This document shows positions 35,030 to 56,130 of a stretch of DNA of 64,000 bases, one piece after another. The translations under genes and the position numbers were made by a program. How positions within the stretch are numbered: position 1 is the stretch's first letter; each line of letters opens with the position of its first letter. The notes below the pieces were generated by a model. That model saw only the letters and a program-made list of their open reading frames with translations. It had not been told where the DNA came from and did no database searches. The stretch comes from Valencia hispanica (taxonomy: Eukaryota > Chordata > Actinopteri > Cyprinodontiformes > Valenciidae): the NCBI GenBank assembly GCA_963556495.2, contig OY747705.1, forward strand, positions 20,760,001 to 20,824,000, given 5' to 3'.

Positions 35030-35280
35030 TGAATAAATAAAATCATGATATTTGTGATGACAATATATACATTCTGAATATGTTCTGAATATTTTCTTGA
35101 TCTGTCTGGTACAAAAGAAAAAGTGGAAACTAACAAGAGTGTTTTGGTGTGAATGAGCTTGTGTTATTGTGTAATCATGCTTATGTCATGAGGGACAAAA
35201 TGTATTTAGTTGTACTTTCCAAAATAAAGGCTTTTCCACTGTGCTGGGCTTCAGGCAGTTCTTATGTTTTCAGGTGATTT
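35030..35280 (+). mobile_element. hAT-like MITE fragment (copy 2 of 3)
   Basis: It matches 39400-39660 over 'gatgacaatatata', 'acaaaagaaaaa(a/g)gtggaaactaacaagagt', 'gcttttccactgtgctggg' and flanks. It covers the right part of the element only. Confidence 0.55.
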
Positions 35281-36125
35281 TCCCTGTCATAGAAAAAGAC
35301 CCTTTCAGAGACCCCAGGCAGTAGCATCAGCAAGTGTAACAGGGTTAAAATGTTGTATGATTCCACTTGTCATTACTTTTTATTTTGGTTCATGTAATAT
35401 CGGAGAAACACCCTCTCTGGGTGGTAGGTTGTGAGAAGTGCAGTGGGCTCAGTGATCACATTGCCATTCTGTGAGAAATGGGTACGAAGTTGGTTCAGTT
35501 AAATTAGCACTGTGGTAGATTGTTGTGCATTATTGTCCATTGTCTATAATATAATCACAAATTTGCTGTAATATGTACCAACATCAATTAGGATATTAAG
35601 GAGTTGCACACTGTACATTTTATGAGTTTAAACATAGAGCATGGGAGTAATACATGAGTAGAAAAATCTGCCTGCTTGATGCTAACGTAGCGTGTGATCC
35701 CTCGCAAGATGCTGTATCTGCTGTGATGAGCCTAACCAGATTGTTGACCAGTACATATCTTGTTTCGTCAGATTAAACAGCATTAAACTCCACTCCGTCT
35801 CACGGCCGTGATTCAAACACAACGCATAAGTAAACCGTAGGAAGAACGTGGAGGACGAGCAGAACTGGGCTATCTTGAACTGAACCAAGCCGGACTGATA
35901 CACGGCCAAATTCGGCGTGGTTACACAAGTTTATAAAATGTTGGGAAGTTGGGATAGTCCTTTTTCTTTTCTTCACTCTAGTCTTCCAATGTTACCATAT
36001 GAATGAATGTTACCATACACAGATAAATCTCTTTAGTTTCATCAAAATAAAAGACGTTAAGAAAGATTCCAAACACACACGCAATACAATCCTAAAACAA
36101 CAAAATGTGATGGGGAAACAGCACC

Positions 36126-36433
36126 GTGTTTGCTGAGGGTGGGGCGGAGGGTGGATTGCCGGCAGGGCCTGTGGGCTCGTCGCTGCGGCCCCCCGGGCCC
36201 CTGCATTGTAGCTCCTGGATGTTCCCCCAGGGCTCTCCTCTGCTCCTCTCTTGGGGGTGTGGTAAGCCCTTCGTTGATCCGCCTTGGGCTCCTGTGCTCT
36301 GGGGGTCCTTTGGGTTTCTATGGCTCCGATCTCCTTCGTGTCTGCGTCGATTCCTGGGAGGTGGATCAATGGCTCCTCACACCAGCTATTGAACACTTGT
36401 ATGGAGAAACCTAATGCACCAGCATGGTCATAT

Positions 36434-36464
<31 letters not shown>

Positions 36465-36850
36465 TGTCACACACACACACAGGTGTGGGGAAATCCGGTG
36501 TTTATATATACATTCTTGGGCTTAGGTTACCATTACTAAATCTTGTAATAATCGGTACCATGAGCTTTTCAGTGACGCTGTTATTGTATTCATATATCTA
36601 TTTGTGGGTTGTGGCTGTGCAGTTCTCAGTTTGCATTGTTTGATTTGTTTTTTCGTTGTTTTTTCACTCTCCCTGCCGTCCTGCTGGTGTGGTGGGAGAC
36701 TGTGATGTTTTCTTTGTTCCCTTTCCTTTTTTGTATCTTCCGCTTACCCTCTCCCTCTTAACCTTTTTTCTTTACCTCTCTTCATCTACTTTCTTTCTTC
36801 CCCTTTATTTTCCATCTCCGTGTCCCTGGCCCATTGGAAAAAAGCAAACA
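36126..36850 (+). mobile_element. L1/Tx1-type LINE 3'-region fragment
   Basis: It is collinear with 18740-19420 of the full LINE: 'ccggcagggcc(t/c)gtgggctcgtc', the shared 'gatctccttc(g/a)tgtctgc(g/a)tcgattcctggga' block, an AC repeat (36431-36480), and the pyrimidine-rich end 'tctccgtgtcc'. It lacks the last ~160 bp of the 11-kb copy before poly(A). It is truncated at the 5' side like most LINE copies. Confidence 0.85.
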
Positions 36851-36949
36851 AACCCACAGTAATTTCTAAGAAAGAAATCAGATCAGATGGGACTTAAAAT
36901 TAACTTTTTGGTCTGCATGTAAAATAAGTATAATAAACTATGATACTGA

Positions 36950-37040
36950 ATACAAATTGCCTACAGTGAAGCACGGTGGTGGCAACATCATGTTGTGGGG
37001 AAGCCTTTCTTTAGCAGGGGGAGGGAAATACACACAGTTT
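36950..37040 (+). mobile_element. Small Tc1-like fragment
   Basis: 'gaagcacggtggtggcaacatcatgttgtgggg' and 'agcaggg' match the Tc1 transposase region that includes the second catalytic-strand block. It is only about 90 bp. Confidence 0.5.
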
Positions 37041-37059
37041 TGATGAAATGGATTAGAAT

Positions 37060-39240
37060 ACACAGGACACCCATTATTTATAACTGTGGAATTAAACTAA
37101 AGCAATGGCAGTAAATGCACAAAAAGGCAACCAAAGCCATCTAAATGTGTAAAAAAATTAAAGCCGGTATTTAGTTCCCTTTTAACAACGAGTTTGCTTT
37201 GCCAAAGATTGAGTGGGAAATATCAAATAACCTCTATGATTAGTATATTGATGGAATTTCACTGTTAAATTAAATATATAAAATTGTATGTAACTGAATG
37301 CAAGGAAACAGGCAAGCAATTTATGTAAAAACATTCTGTTATCAAAAAACAACAGTTACTGAACCAAAACCTCCCTTAGGCATGTCTCAGGCTTAGAGCA
37401 TCTTGTTTTAAATTTCCATGTCAAATTGTGTGTCTAATTCAAACAGAACATTGTTAAAAATTGAAGGTTTTCCCTCACCAGTTTCTCTTTTTGTTGTTTC
37501 TCAAAGCATTATGACCCTCTAATAACAGTGGGGTTTCAGACATCACACACAGCTCGAATCAAAGTCATTCGTACCGCCTCTGTGTTGACCTTAGAGTTGC
37601 ATCGGGGACTAAATGCAAATGACCCAGTTGTCTTGTTGCTTGTCTGATATGATAATAGTCTCAGAGTCAGTCAATTTGTACGCTTGAAAGAGACAGCAAT
37701 GGACATGTCATTGATCTCTTGTTAAACATTTTTGTCTATGATGTATTTCAAAAAATAAAACTAAATACTTGATACACACTCCAAAGTGATGCAGGAGCAA
37801 AAATATCATCACAAGCCCAAGCTGTTTGCTTTGAAACTTCCACCTAATGTGAACTCTGTCAGTCAAGGTTATTGTTTCACATCCCTGGGTTATGTTTGAT
37901 TACAGTTTTTTGGATGTTTAATGTAACTTAAGGTTGTCAAATGGAAAGTGCCATAGGGTAATCGTTTTAATTTTTGTTGTTTTTTGTCTGACTGGCATTT
38001 GCTGTAATGACTGGCGCTTGGTCTTCTGCATCAGTAAACCTCATCACGATGTTGTTTTCAGTGGCTCATTATAATAGTCTTGCCCCCGATGACTTTTGCT
38101 TGGGAATACATTGTCATCTGACCCTTATTTTAGATTTGCAGAAAACTGTATGAAGCACAGGGAGTGGGACAACCAAATGGGGAATTAATGGGGATTTGCC
38201 AAATGTCAGATCAAGTTGTCAACAACAGACTCGGCAGAATTCATTTCCTCTGTAGGCTTCATTTCATAGCAGGCATAGACTGTGAAATTATCCCTGAAAA
38301 AATGAGTATCCTCTGGAAATTGACAAAAAGTTATTTAAAGAAAAAATTGTAGGTATTTGAGAAAAATGTCTGCCTGCCATCTCTCCAGACAACTTCAAAT
38401 GACATTTTTTCAGATCTGTCAGACTTATGACCTCATAGTTTGAAGATCGTGTCCCGTGAGACTCAGGTGGAGAGAAATGCCTTGCCTACGTTATAAATTT
38501 TGGGGCTTTTGATGATTTCTGTAACTGTGATGATCCTTAGATGTTTTATACTTCTGTTTCATTGTTTTTGGGTTGTTTTGATCTTATTAGTTATTTTCTC
38601 ATAATTTTCCTCCAAGTTAATTGCATTTTTATTTATTTCTCTCATTAGGATTATTGTTTGCTGATTTGAGTTTCTTTCCATCTAGTGTTTATACTTGTGT
38701 TTTCTTTCTGTCTGTTTGCCTCCTTTCCTTCCTGCTTTATCCATTGGTGCTTTTACTTTGTGTTTTTCTTGTGCTTCTTTATTCTTATTTATTTAGATGT
38801 CATTATTCTTAGTTAACCTTCTGTGTCAGTCTTACCTTATTCATTTAAGATTATTTTCTGTCTACTCTTCCTTTCTGTTTATGCTTACATCTCTGTTTTC
38901 CTCCCTACGATTCTGCTTCCCTGCCCAGCTGTAAGTCATCTGCAATCTTCCCCTGCTCTCTTTCTCTTTCTCACTTGCATCCTTGTCACTAATTGGTTCT
39001 CAGGTTTCAGTGTCACTCCTCATTCCTCCTCAGGATATTTAAGCTCTCTGGTTTTCCTTGTTCCTCGCTGGTTCCTCGTCTCCAATCCCTGTATATATCT
39101 TCATGTTCTCCAGTTTACATTGTAAGTTTCTGTTATTTATTAAATTTGCTTCCGTTTTACATGGCTTGCTGCATTTGGGTCCTCCTTCACAAACATGACA
39201 GCAATCATTGTTTTTGGATTAAATTCAAAAAGCTTTTGGT
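37060..39240. other. Non-coding DNA, nothing recognised
   Basis: AT-rich sequence with no domain-bearing frame. From 38590 to 39130 the plus strand is T/C-rich, which gives open frames of low-complexity Phe/Leu/Ser that I do not consider genes. Confidence 0.4.
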
Positions 39241-39244
39241 ATTA

Positions 39245-39660
39245 GTGATGGCGAGATGAAGCCTTGTGATGCACTGAAGTTTTCCATCCGGTTGGTTGAC
39301 TAATGAGCCGACGCTTTAGGGTGCTTAATTTGCTGTTCAAGTGGAAAATACAAAACAGGAACAGTGATTATAATGATATGGCCTCTGAACTTTTAAACTG
39401 AATATATACATTAATGATGTTTATGATGACAATATATAAATTGTGAAAATAGTCTAAAGATTGTCTTAATCTGTTCTTGTGATACAATGTTAGAATGTCT
39501 GCTGTTACAAAAGAAAAGGTGGAAACTAACAAGAGTTGTTTTTGTGTGAATGGTCGAGAAGGACTAAATGCATTTATTTGTTCTTAAAAGCAAAAGCTTT
39601 TCCAATGTGCTGAGCTTCGGGCTGTTCCTCTGTTTTGAGGTAGTTGCACCTGAAGAAATA
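39245..39660 (+). mobile_element. hAT-like MITE (copy 3 of 3, most complete)
   Basis: It starts 'agtgatggcgagatgaagcc', which resembles CAGTGATGG-type hAT ends, and contains both the part matched at 32345 and the part matched at 35030. There is no transposase. The right terminus was not pinned down. Confidence 0.5.
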
Positions 39661-40724
39661 AATAATAATGCAGGATCTGCTTGTTTTGAGATTTTGTTGT
39701 TACTGATGATTTATTACTATGTGGAAATTTTATCAGGGAAGCTTAATCAAAATGTTGGCAGACAAAGGAAAATCTCATCTTTATTTCAATCACTGAGGCA
39801 AATTAGGTCTGCAGGGCTTTAGAATATGGTTAAAACGTCAGTGTACTCTTTGAGTCAATTTAGTGGACTAGACTCTCATGGGAAGGGCAACCAGTACTGC
39901 ATATTTTCTCCAGATGTGGCTTATGGCTCTCCCTATGGTTTACTGACATCCAAACATTGTAGAAATGGCTTTGTAAGTCATTCCAGACTGATTGATGTCA
40001 ATGTTTTGTGTACATGCCATTTACAATGTCTTTTTTGTTACTTTTTTGAGATCTTTCAGTCGTCAGTGAGGTTTTATTTAAATAATTTATTATATCTTTA
40101 GGTCAGGTACTATTTAGGCCTGGGTTTGGCTTTAAAAATTTAGCTTAGCATTTACAAAAATTGAGTTTACAGTTTATTTTTGATTTAACAAGAGAGGCAA
40201 TTATTATTTTCCAGAGGTTCAGGTTGATTTGGATAGCTCTTTTTCTTTAATGAATGCAATCATCATATAAAAACTGTTTTTTCTATTAATTTAGGCTATA
40301 TTTATCCCCCAAAAGATTTATTAGACGATCTAAAAAAAAATAAGAGTGACAAAAAAGCAAAAACAGGAGAAATCAGTAAGATGGCGTTGTTTTTCACATC
40401 ACAGCATGTATAATTTTTACCCTGCACTGATTACAGAAAATTCACAATAAAACAAAGCTTATGCAAAAAAAAAACATGGTATATTGTGCATAATCAACCT
40501 AAAGAGAAGGTTCAAAGAAATTATTAAGAGATTAACATTAAGCATTAAGTCTGATATGTGTGAATGTCTGACTGTCATTGTATAAAAGGAAAAATAAAAT
40601 GTAAAAATGGAAGTTGGAGAAATACTGAGATGCTTATGAAGACCTATAATAGGGCAAAAAATTCAGGATAGTCTAACTTCATTTAGAAAAAAACACATTG
40701 CAGTGCAGCTCGGGCTGTAATACA

Positions 40725-43020
40725 TTGCTCTCAAAAGTTAAGGATATTTGGCTTTCAGATGGATGAAATTTACGTAAAACATAAAAAGTTCATACTCTAA
40801 CAATATTATAAGGTGAACGTAGATCATTTAAGTTGAAGCATGCAATGCTGATATTCACATCTCAAGCAATGTACCGAAACCAAAACACACAACAGTGTTG
40901 GGTATGCCACAACAAAAAATGTCAATGTCTGAACAACATATCATGTGCCCATGAGCATCAATTACAGCTTGAAAGCGACTTCTCGTGGTGTTCACAAGTC
41001 AACCTATTGTGTGCGGATGCATGGCATCCCATACTTCTCGAAGGGCAGCCTTCAGCTCATTGAAGTTCTGGCATACCTAGTTATGAGTCTCTACAAAGTG
41101 ACTCAGCTGACCCAAGGTTTTTTTTTATGAGATTCAGGTCTGGACAAAGTCCAGGGGTCTCATTTATAAAACTTTGCGTAGAATCATTACTAAAACCGTA
41201 CTTAAGCTCAGCACCTTTTTTTTACTTATGCCTAGTAAGTTTCGGATCTATCAAACTTGGAGTACACACAGCTGCATGCACTTTCCGTTTTATAAATCCC
41301 ACTCTCCCTATAAATGTGCGCAGGTGTTTTTGATCATATCCCGCCTCCTACACACCCACTTTCTGCCATAAACGGTCCATGCAAAGTGTCTAATAAATAT
41401 TCTGCATAGACTTAAGCAGCTAATATGGGGCGTTTCACGGGTAACCGAGAGGCGGAGAAAGTAATTCCACAGAGACAGCTGCAGGCTCGTAGAGACACGG
41501 TAAACTTTTATTTCAATCAATCACTCAATCTGCGCTTTACGCAGCCAAAGTGCTTCACATTAAAAGACAAAAATACAGTTGCAAAAAAGAAAATGTGTGA
41601 CAAGAAGAGAGTAAAAAGATTAAAAAATGTAATAATAAAAGCAGCACAAGCAATAAAAAAGATAAGAACAATAAAGTTTCAATTAGGCCTATATGATTAC
41701 TTCTTGTAGCAACACTAAGACTGGGATTTATGAAACCAAATAAAACTACATATTTAAAGCCTAACAGAAAAGCCACATCATCCTTGCAAAATATTGATTT
41801 GGGGTCACAAACAAACGGAAGAGCTGCAAGTGACGCAGAGTTGATGCAGCAGCGTTCCTGATATAAATAAGAAGAGCAGGGGACAGAGTGCACGGTTCCA
41901 GCGGGTCAGTAGATCCAGCACTGGGTCCAGTTCGGCACATAGATCTAATAGTACTGCTTTATGGAATCTACACCGGGTCCCCCGTCCAGATGCTTCCAGT
42001 GGCGTGATCTTCAATGAGCGCCAGCATCCATTGTGCATCATTATGCAGGGGATGCTGCAGTATTCGTACTTCACACAATTAATTCACCAATAAGTGCAAT
42101 TTCTATATAATCTGAATAGATAAATACATATGAACATACTGTGATATAATTCTTATGTGCAACATATTTTCATTCAGATTCTCATTTTTATTCTCAGTTC
42201 AGAGACAGGATGGGGGGGTGACTGCTGGTTGTGTGTCTGTGTCCGCAAAGCTCTACAAGTTTGAAATTGTGGCTTTTATTTTTGCCATCTCTCCTGCGTC
42301 GCGGTCAGTGTCCTCTGTGTCCACAAAGTGCGTAAGCAAGATCCTTAGTGTGCTTAAAGTTGCGCACATTTTTCCGTCACGTTTTTTTCTATACATCCCA
42401 AACTTTGCGTAGAAAGTTGCTTACGTAGTTTTCAGACCCCCGTTTTGTGCGTAAGCAAGCTTTATAAATGAGACCCCAGGCCTCTCCATTAGAAGTTCCC
42501 CAGTCTCCAGTAGCTGGGTCCTAATGATGTCCTGGTTTGTTTGATGGAGGACCCAAATGCAGCAAGAAGTATAGATAAATGATTTTAAAGAAATTTTAAT
42601 GGATGGGTGGTTCACATACCTGTTGTGAATTTCCCTGCTAAGCTCCTTGCTAAAGAACAGCATGTTGTGCAACAAGTAATTGAACTTTGACATGTGCATT
42701 AAAACATTTAGAGAAGGTCACATTAAGTTCAATTGTCATAGTGCATCTCAGATTCATCCTGAAAGTTCACCTGAAAGCTGAATATCTCTAACTTTTTGTA
42801 ACTTGTGTATATTCTGTTGCAACAATGACATGCTAGAAACCCAGGTTTTCCTATCTGTGTCATCCTGTTCCCATATCTTCCAGGTTATCAGCAGTCCATC
42901 CAATGCATACCCAGAGTAGTGACAACACCAGGAACTCTGGTGAAATATTTGATTGTCTTTTATAAGGTCGATTGTAAAATTAGCAGATCCTCCTCTGGTG
43001 CCTGATTTAATAGAAAGCAT
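40725..43020 (-). mobile_element. Tc1/mariner-type transposon relic hosting a Harbinger MITE
   Basis: On the minus strand 41150-40900 resembles the C-terminal part of a Tc1/mariner transposase ('cttcaatgagctgaaggctgcccttcgagaagtatgggatgccatg'). The flank 42480-43020 seems to be the rest of the same element, since removing the nested element joins 'gtccag' to 'gcctctcc' cleanly. Coding is destroyed and the outer ends are uncertain. Confidence 0.45.
41155..42476. mobile_element. Harbinger-type non-autonomous element, 1322 bp
   Basis: The ends are GGGTCTCATTTATAAA and its inverse TTTATAAATGAGACCC, bounded by the 3-bp direct repeat CAG (41152-41154 and 42477-42479). A 3-bp CAG duplication fits the CWG preference of vertebrate Harbinger elements. 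Inner subterminal sequences ('gcgta', 'gcgtaag' clusters) are repeated near both ends. It encodes no transposase. The segment about 41500-41700 looks like an additional nested repeat. Confidence 0.75.
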
Positions 43021-43029
43021 TGTTTAGTG

Positions 43030-45308
43030 TTTGGTACAACCAAAATCAAAACTTGCCATCTTTTTCAGAGCATCTAATTTTTCAATAGTTTTACCTAAAC
43101 TAAAAAAAATAAATTTGACAAGAAAGCAGAAGTCATACACAAGCCATTTTATTTAGAGTGTTTTGCCCTTTGGAGCTATCACTCATCAGATAACAAGGCA
43201 ATAATGATTAAGTGATACCTCAGTTATGAAAACTTAGAACAGCCACTATAGGACACTGACACTGCAGCACCGGTTTCACTCTTTGTGTTTCTGCCAAGCT
43301 ACAAATGCTACTTCGAAAAAGGCTTTTTTCAATGAATTCCAACTGCTTACCTTTTTTTTTTTTACTACTGAGATGATGGTGGTTGCTTGCTGTCCATTTT
43401 CTATTTATAATGTTTTGTATAATCTGTAACTGGGACTCCTTCCCCTAAAATGAGAACTACATTGACATATTTATTGAATCGTTCCTATCCTTATAAATTA
43501 TAGGATACACTACTGTAAAAATTGGTACAGGTGATAAACTCATTGAACTTTTTATTCTGTGGATAAAAAGGGTGGGATGGGATTTTGGAGGAGAATATTG
43601 TTTTCTAAAGCTTCTTCTTGTATCAATAATTCTGGAAAGTTTCACAGTAACTTCAGGTGCCTTGTCCACACAAGAATATTTTTTTCCATTTTCCTATGGG
43701 CAAATCAAGATACATAGTTTCCTGTGTATCTTGATACATAGCAAAACTCTATTGTCATTTTGATAAGTCTGTGTAGTGCTGTGACGCTTCTACAACAATA
43801 CACCAAAAACAGTGAGTCTCCTAGGGATTCACTGTTCATATGAATGCAATCCCAAAAGAATAAAAATTGTATGTACAACCATCGGCGGAGCGGTGGGTGT
43901 CTTTTGGAGTGTTTTTTAAAAAAATTTATAGGAAGATGTCTGAGTGACAGCTGTATAAAACAAAAACTACAAAAAAACTACACACAATATTAGAAGCACA
44001 TAGCACACAGTCGTAAATTTCTTTCTTAATTTTGGTAGGCCTATGATCAGTTCAGTCACTAGCGCCACTGTATGCTTTTGTGCAGCACTTAAGCATGTGA
44101 GAGGGGGCGGAGACAAGCTGCCCGCAAATTTGCTGCAGGAGAAGTGCAGGCAGACAGAGGAGAGCTCACGTTTGACCAGGTACCACAGCAAATCACTCAT
44201 ACTGTAAATATGACGATGTATCACAAAGACTGATGTCGCATTGCTCACCTGGCATATTATTTTACTTGTCTTCCTATGTTTGCTAGCTCTGGGGGGGCTA
44301 ATCAACAATAGCGAAAAGAAAAGCCGAACAACAATGCTGTTTTTCTTTTAGCTTACGTGTGTTTATTTAAAATTTTCAGTTCCTATCCCCCATGGCTAAA
44401 TAAAACACTCTAAATTGGTTTTAGTTATGTACTGTTAGACTTAGACTTAACTTTATACTTTTTTGTACTGATGTACAAAACATTGTACATAAGGGGCTTC
44501 TTTCAAAGACAAATCTCAGGTAACTATTATATTATGCTTTATATGCCGTTCATTATATTTCTATGCAAAACTAGAGGAATTTCAACGCAGCACTCACATT
44601 CACATGTGAAACCAGATACTTACATGTAGGCTACTTCAGGAAAAAAACAAAAAAAAATGTCTTTACTATCAAACCACAAATTAGGGTAAACTTTTTTGTT
44701 TTGTTTTGGCTAAATAAATAACATATGTTTTGGATTAGTTCAATTTAAGAATAAAGAGAGAGAGTTATGTATTTATTTTTTAGCACTTTGATCAAAGTCA
44801 TGAGTACGCTAAGTTTATTGCATCATAATTTGTTTTCTTATATAAAGTTATGCTTGTCGAACACAACTTAAAACACCCCCCATAAATAACAACCCTTTAG
44901 GGCTAAGCCCCTAGTGTCTGCAGTAATATGCTGCAGATGTTCTACCACATGGCCAACGAAAGTTTGCTTCTGTATGCTGGGGAAGTGGTACTGCAGACAA
45001 AGACTGCAGACCTCTGGATAAACTGGTCAAAATGGCCAGTTCTGTCCTGGGTCCTGAGCTGGACCCTGTAAGAATTATGGTGGAGGAGCAGAAAGCTACT
45101 CTCTGAGATGCAGGACTGCAGCGACATTCAACATGTTTCTTAAATTATTATTACTATTATTATTATTAATGTTTATTTTACTGATATGTTATATTATTTA
45201 ATTCTTATTTTTATTTAATTTGTTTTTATCTATATAATTTATCTATCTTAATATGTGTGCACTGAACAAAATGAATTTCCCCTCTTAGGGATAAATAAAG
45301 TATCTGTC

Positions 45309-45310
<2 letters not shown>
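43030..45310. other. Non-coding DNA, nothing recognised
   Basis: AT-rich sequence without a supported gene. The block 44030-44170 is richer in GC but its open frame shows no domain. Confidence 0.4.

Positions 45311-45311
<1 letters not shown>

Positions 45312-45394
<83 letters not shown>
45312..45394. repeat. (AT)n microsatellite, about 80 bp
   Basis: An uninterrupted alternating A/T tract followed by TTTATTTATTT. Confidence 0.95.
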
Positions 45395-45399
<5 letters not shown>

Positions 45400-45714
45400 T
45401 TATTTCAGCAGATTAGCCAGAGATCATTTAGATTGACCACCCTAGTCAGTATGAAATCTGATAAAAGGTTTAATGCATATTAAGTGAGGAAGACACTGTG
45501 CACATTGTTTCATTGTAAATTTGTTTTTATTCATCACCCTGCAAGGCAGTTATGTTCCATGGCAACCTATGGCTATTTAACATCCAGTCTAATTATGTAA
45601 TTTTATTACTTTCTGCTGTCATCACTAAAAAAAAAATAAAATAAAAAAAACTATTATAATTAAGTTACTAAGTATGTTTTTTTTGGGGGGGGGGGTTGCC
45701 CATAGGAAATGTGG

Positions 45715-46028
45715 GGACGACTGTGGCTCAGGAGGTAGGAGTTTGTCATGTAACTGGAGAGTTGTCTGTTTGAAACCCCCGCTGCATCTGTCTCAGCTGT
45801 TGTCTCCTTGGGCAAAGACTTTCACCCACCTTGCCTAGAGCGGAGGGTCAGAGGGCACAGTGGTGCTAGTGTACTTCAGTCTATATTCTGTCTGTGCGCC
45901 CCAGGGTAACCGTGGCCACAGTGTATCTTACCATCACCAATGTGTGTGAATGAATGAATGTAGGGTAAAATGCTTTGGGGTACTCTGGATTAGATAAAGC
46001 GCTATACAAGTACAGGGCATTTACCATG
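45715..46028 (+). mobile_element. tRNA-type SINE
   Basis: It has an A-box-like TGGCTCAGGAGG (about 45724), a B-box-like GTTTGAAACCC (about 45769) and then 'ccttgggcaaagac', 'ccccagggtaaccgtggccac' and 'gtgtgtgaatgaatgaatg', ending 'gcgctatacaagtacagggcatttacca'. It is the same family as 10484-10771 and more complete at the 5' end. Confidence 0.7.
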
Positions 46029-46468
46029 GGATATTAAACACAAGCCAAAGGATTTTATTTTTATTTTGTCATACAGATACAAACAAATAAAAAAATAAAT
46101 ACATAATGAAGAAGCTTTGAAGTCTTTTATAAATTAAGCAAGGGAGTAACAATAAATATCTACATGAACATACTGATGAATAGTAATTATTTTGCTGTAT
46201 AAATAAGCTATATTTATTTATATATATTTATATTTATGTCTCAATGGTACCATGATAATAAAGTAGCAGCCTAATTGCTCAAATTTTTATTTGTTGTTAT
46301 AGCGATACAAGTAAAATGCAGCAGCTTCATATCTGTTGAGACACAGTCACAATATTATTTAAACTGTATATTGTATTATATTCATACCTTTGTAACAACT
46401 GCAGTTATTTTATTTGCTGAATTTCAAAGGAACCTATTTGTTGTGTGCTGATTGTGTTATAAATTTAA

Positions 46469-46477
46469 CAAAGGTCA
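46469..46477 (+). promoter_or_regulatory. HNF4/PPAR-type (DR1-like) site upstream of creb3l3
   Basis: CAAAGGTCA, preceded by AA, lies 363 bp before the creb3l3 start codon. It fits the HNF4 consensus and a DR1 half. creb3l3 is a liver/intestine gene known in mammals to respond to HNF4 alpha and PPAR alpha. A 9-bp match can occur by chance. Confidence 0.35.
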
Positions 46478-46839
46478 GATCCTTATTTGTGTCAATACAC
46501 TATCAAAGAAGAAAAAAGGAAGGTCCAGACTTTGATCTCTCTGCTGTATCTCCTCTTACTGGAGATTTCCTGTCCTCAGGCTCCAGACAGACCAGCTTTT
46601 TAAGTTAATGACTTGTGTACTCTGTGCTGCAAATTAGATTGCTGATATCTCTTCATACGGCCAATGACGATAAAGCTGGCCAGTCAGCTGGGTGTGTTGT
46701 GTTGGAGTTTGAACTCTGGACCTAAGCGGAGGAGCTGAGAAATACAGTGGAGAATCTTTGGATGAATAGAAAGCAAGAAGGTTGGATATTTTGACGGGGA
46801 CTCAGTTACTTTGGAGAATTTCACCCAAACACTGAAACC

Positions 46840-55372
<8,533 letters not shown>

Positions 55373-55439
55373 GAAATGATGAAATCCGCCCCGATTCAAT
55401 CAATCCTGCTTATGTTAAAGCAAGGAATTATCAGGGACT

Positions 55440-56130
55440 TTTGTTTACACAGACAGGAAAATTTACTTTTGATCTTTCCTGTTTTACCCTTGAAACATAC
55501 AGTGGTTCTCAAAAGTCAGCTCATCCCCAAGAGGCCAAATATCCATGGCCATGCAAAAATCTTACAAAACAATGTTGATGAATTGATTCTGGTCGGATGA
55601 AGCTTAATCTTAACTTTATGCCACAAATCCAAAAGATAAGGCTGATAGGAAACAACACTGCACATTTCAGAAGAACATGATTCCAACAGTGAAACATAGG
55701 GGTTACAGCATCATTCTCTTGGGTTATGTCTTCATCACATCCATGAACAGTTCTAAATATTAGTAACTTTTGACCCAAGATCTTCTGGTGTATGCTAGAA
55801 AGCTGAAGATGCAGAGGGATTTCAATTTTCAGCATTATTGTCACTCTGTAGGGTCACTTAAAGAGGTGTGCTGGACAAGAGATGTCCTACAATTTATTAG
55901 ATTTAGAGCATTTTGCAAGGTAGAGTGGGCTATATTGCCACATCAAGATGTATCAGGGTAATAGACTAAAGAAGACTGAATGCTGAAATTCTTTTGATTT
56001 CAGCTTCAGCCATAAGTTTTAAAGTGTTTACACTTATGCAGCCTGGTTGCTGAAAATGTTTTGAAATTAATTATTTTGGTCTCAGCCTTTTACATTAAAA
56101 AACGCATTTTAATGGGTTGCCAAGACTTTT
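55440..56130 (+). mobile_element. Probable Tc1-like relic downstream of creb3l3
   Basis: 'gaattgattctggtcggatgaagctt', 'acactgcacatttcagaagaacatgattccaacagtgaaacatagggg' and 'acagcatcattctcttggg' follow the order of a Tc1 transposase C-terminal half, strongly diverged. It may form part of the creb3l3 3' UTR. Confidence 0.45.

Noticed and set aside
38590..39130. Open frames rich in Phe, Leu, Ser that look like membrane proteins.
   Set aside because: They come from T/C-rich DNA, overlap in two frames and show no start context or homologous motif.
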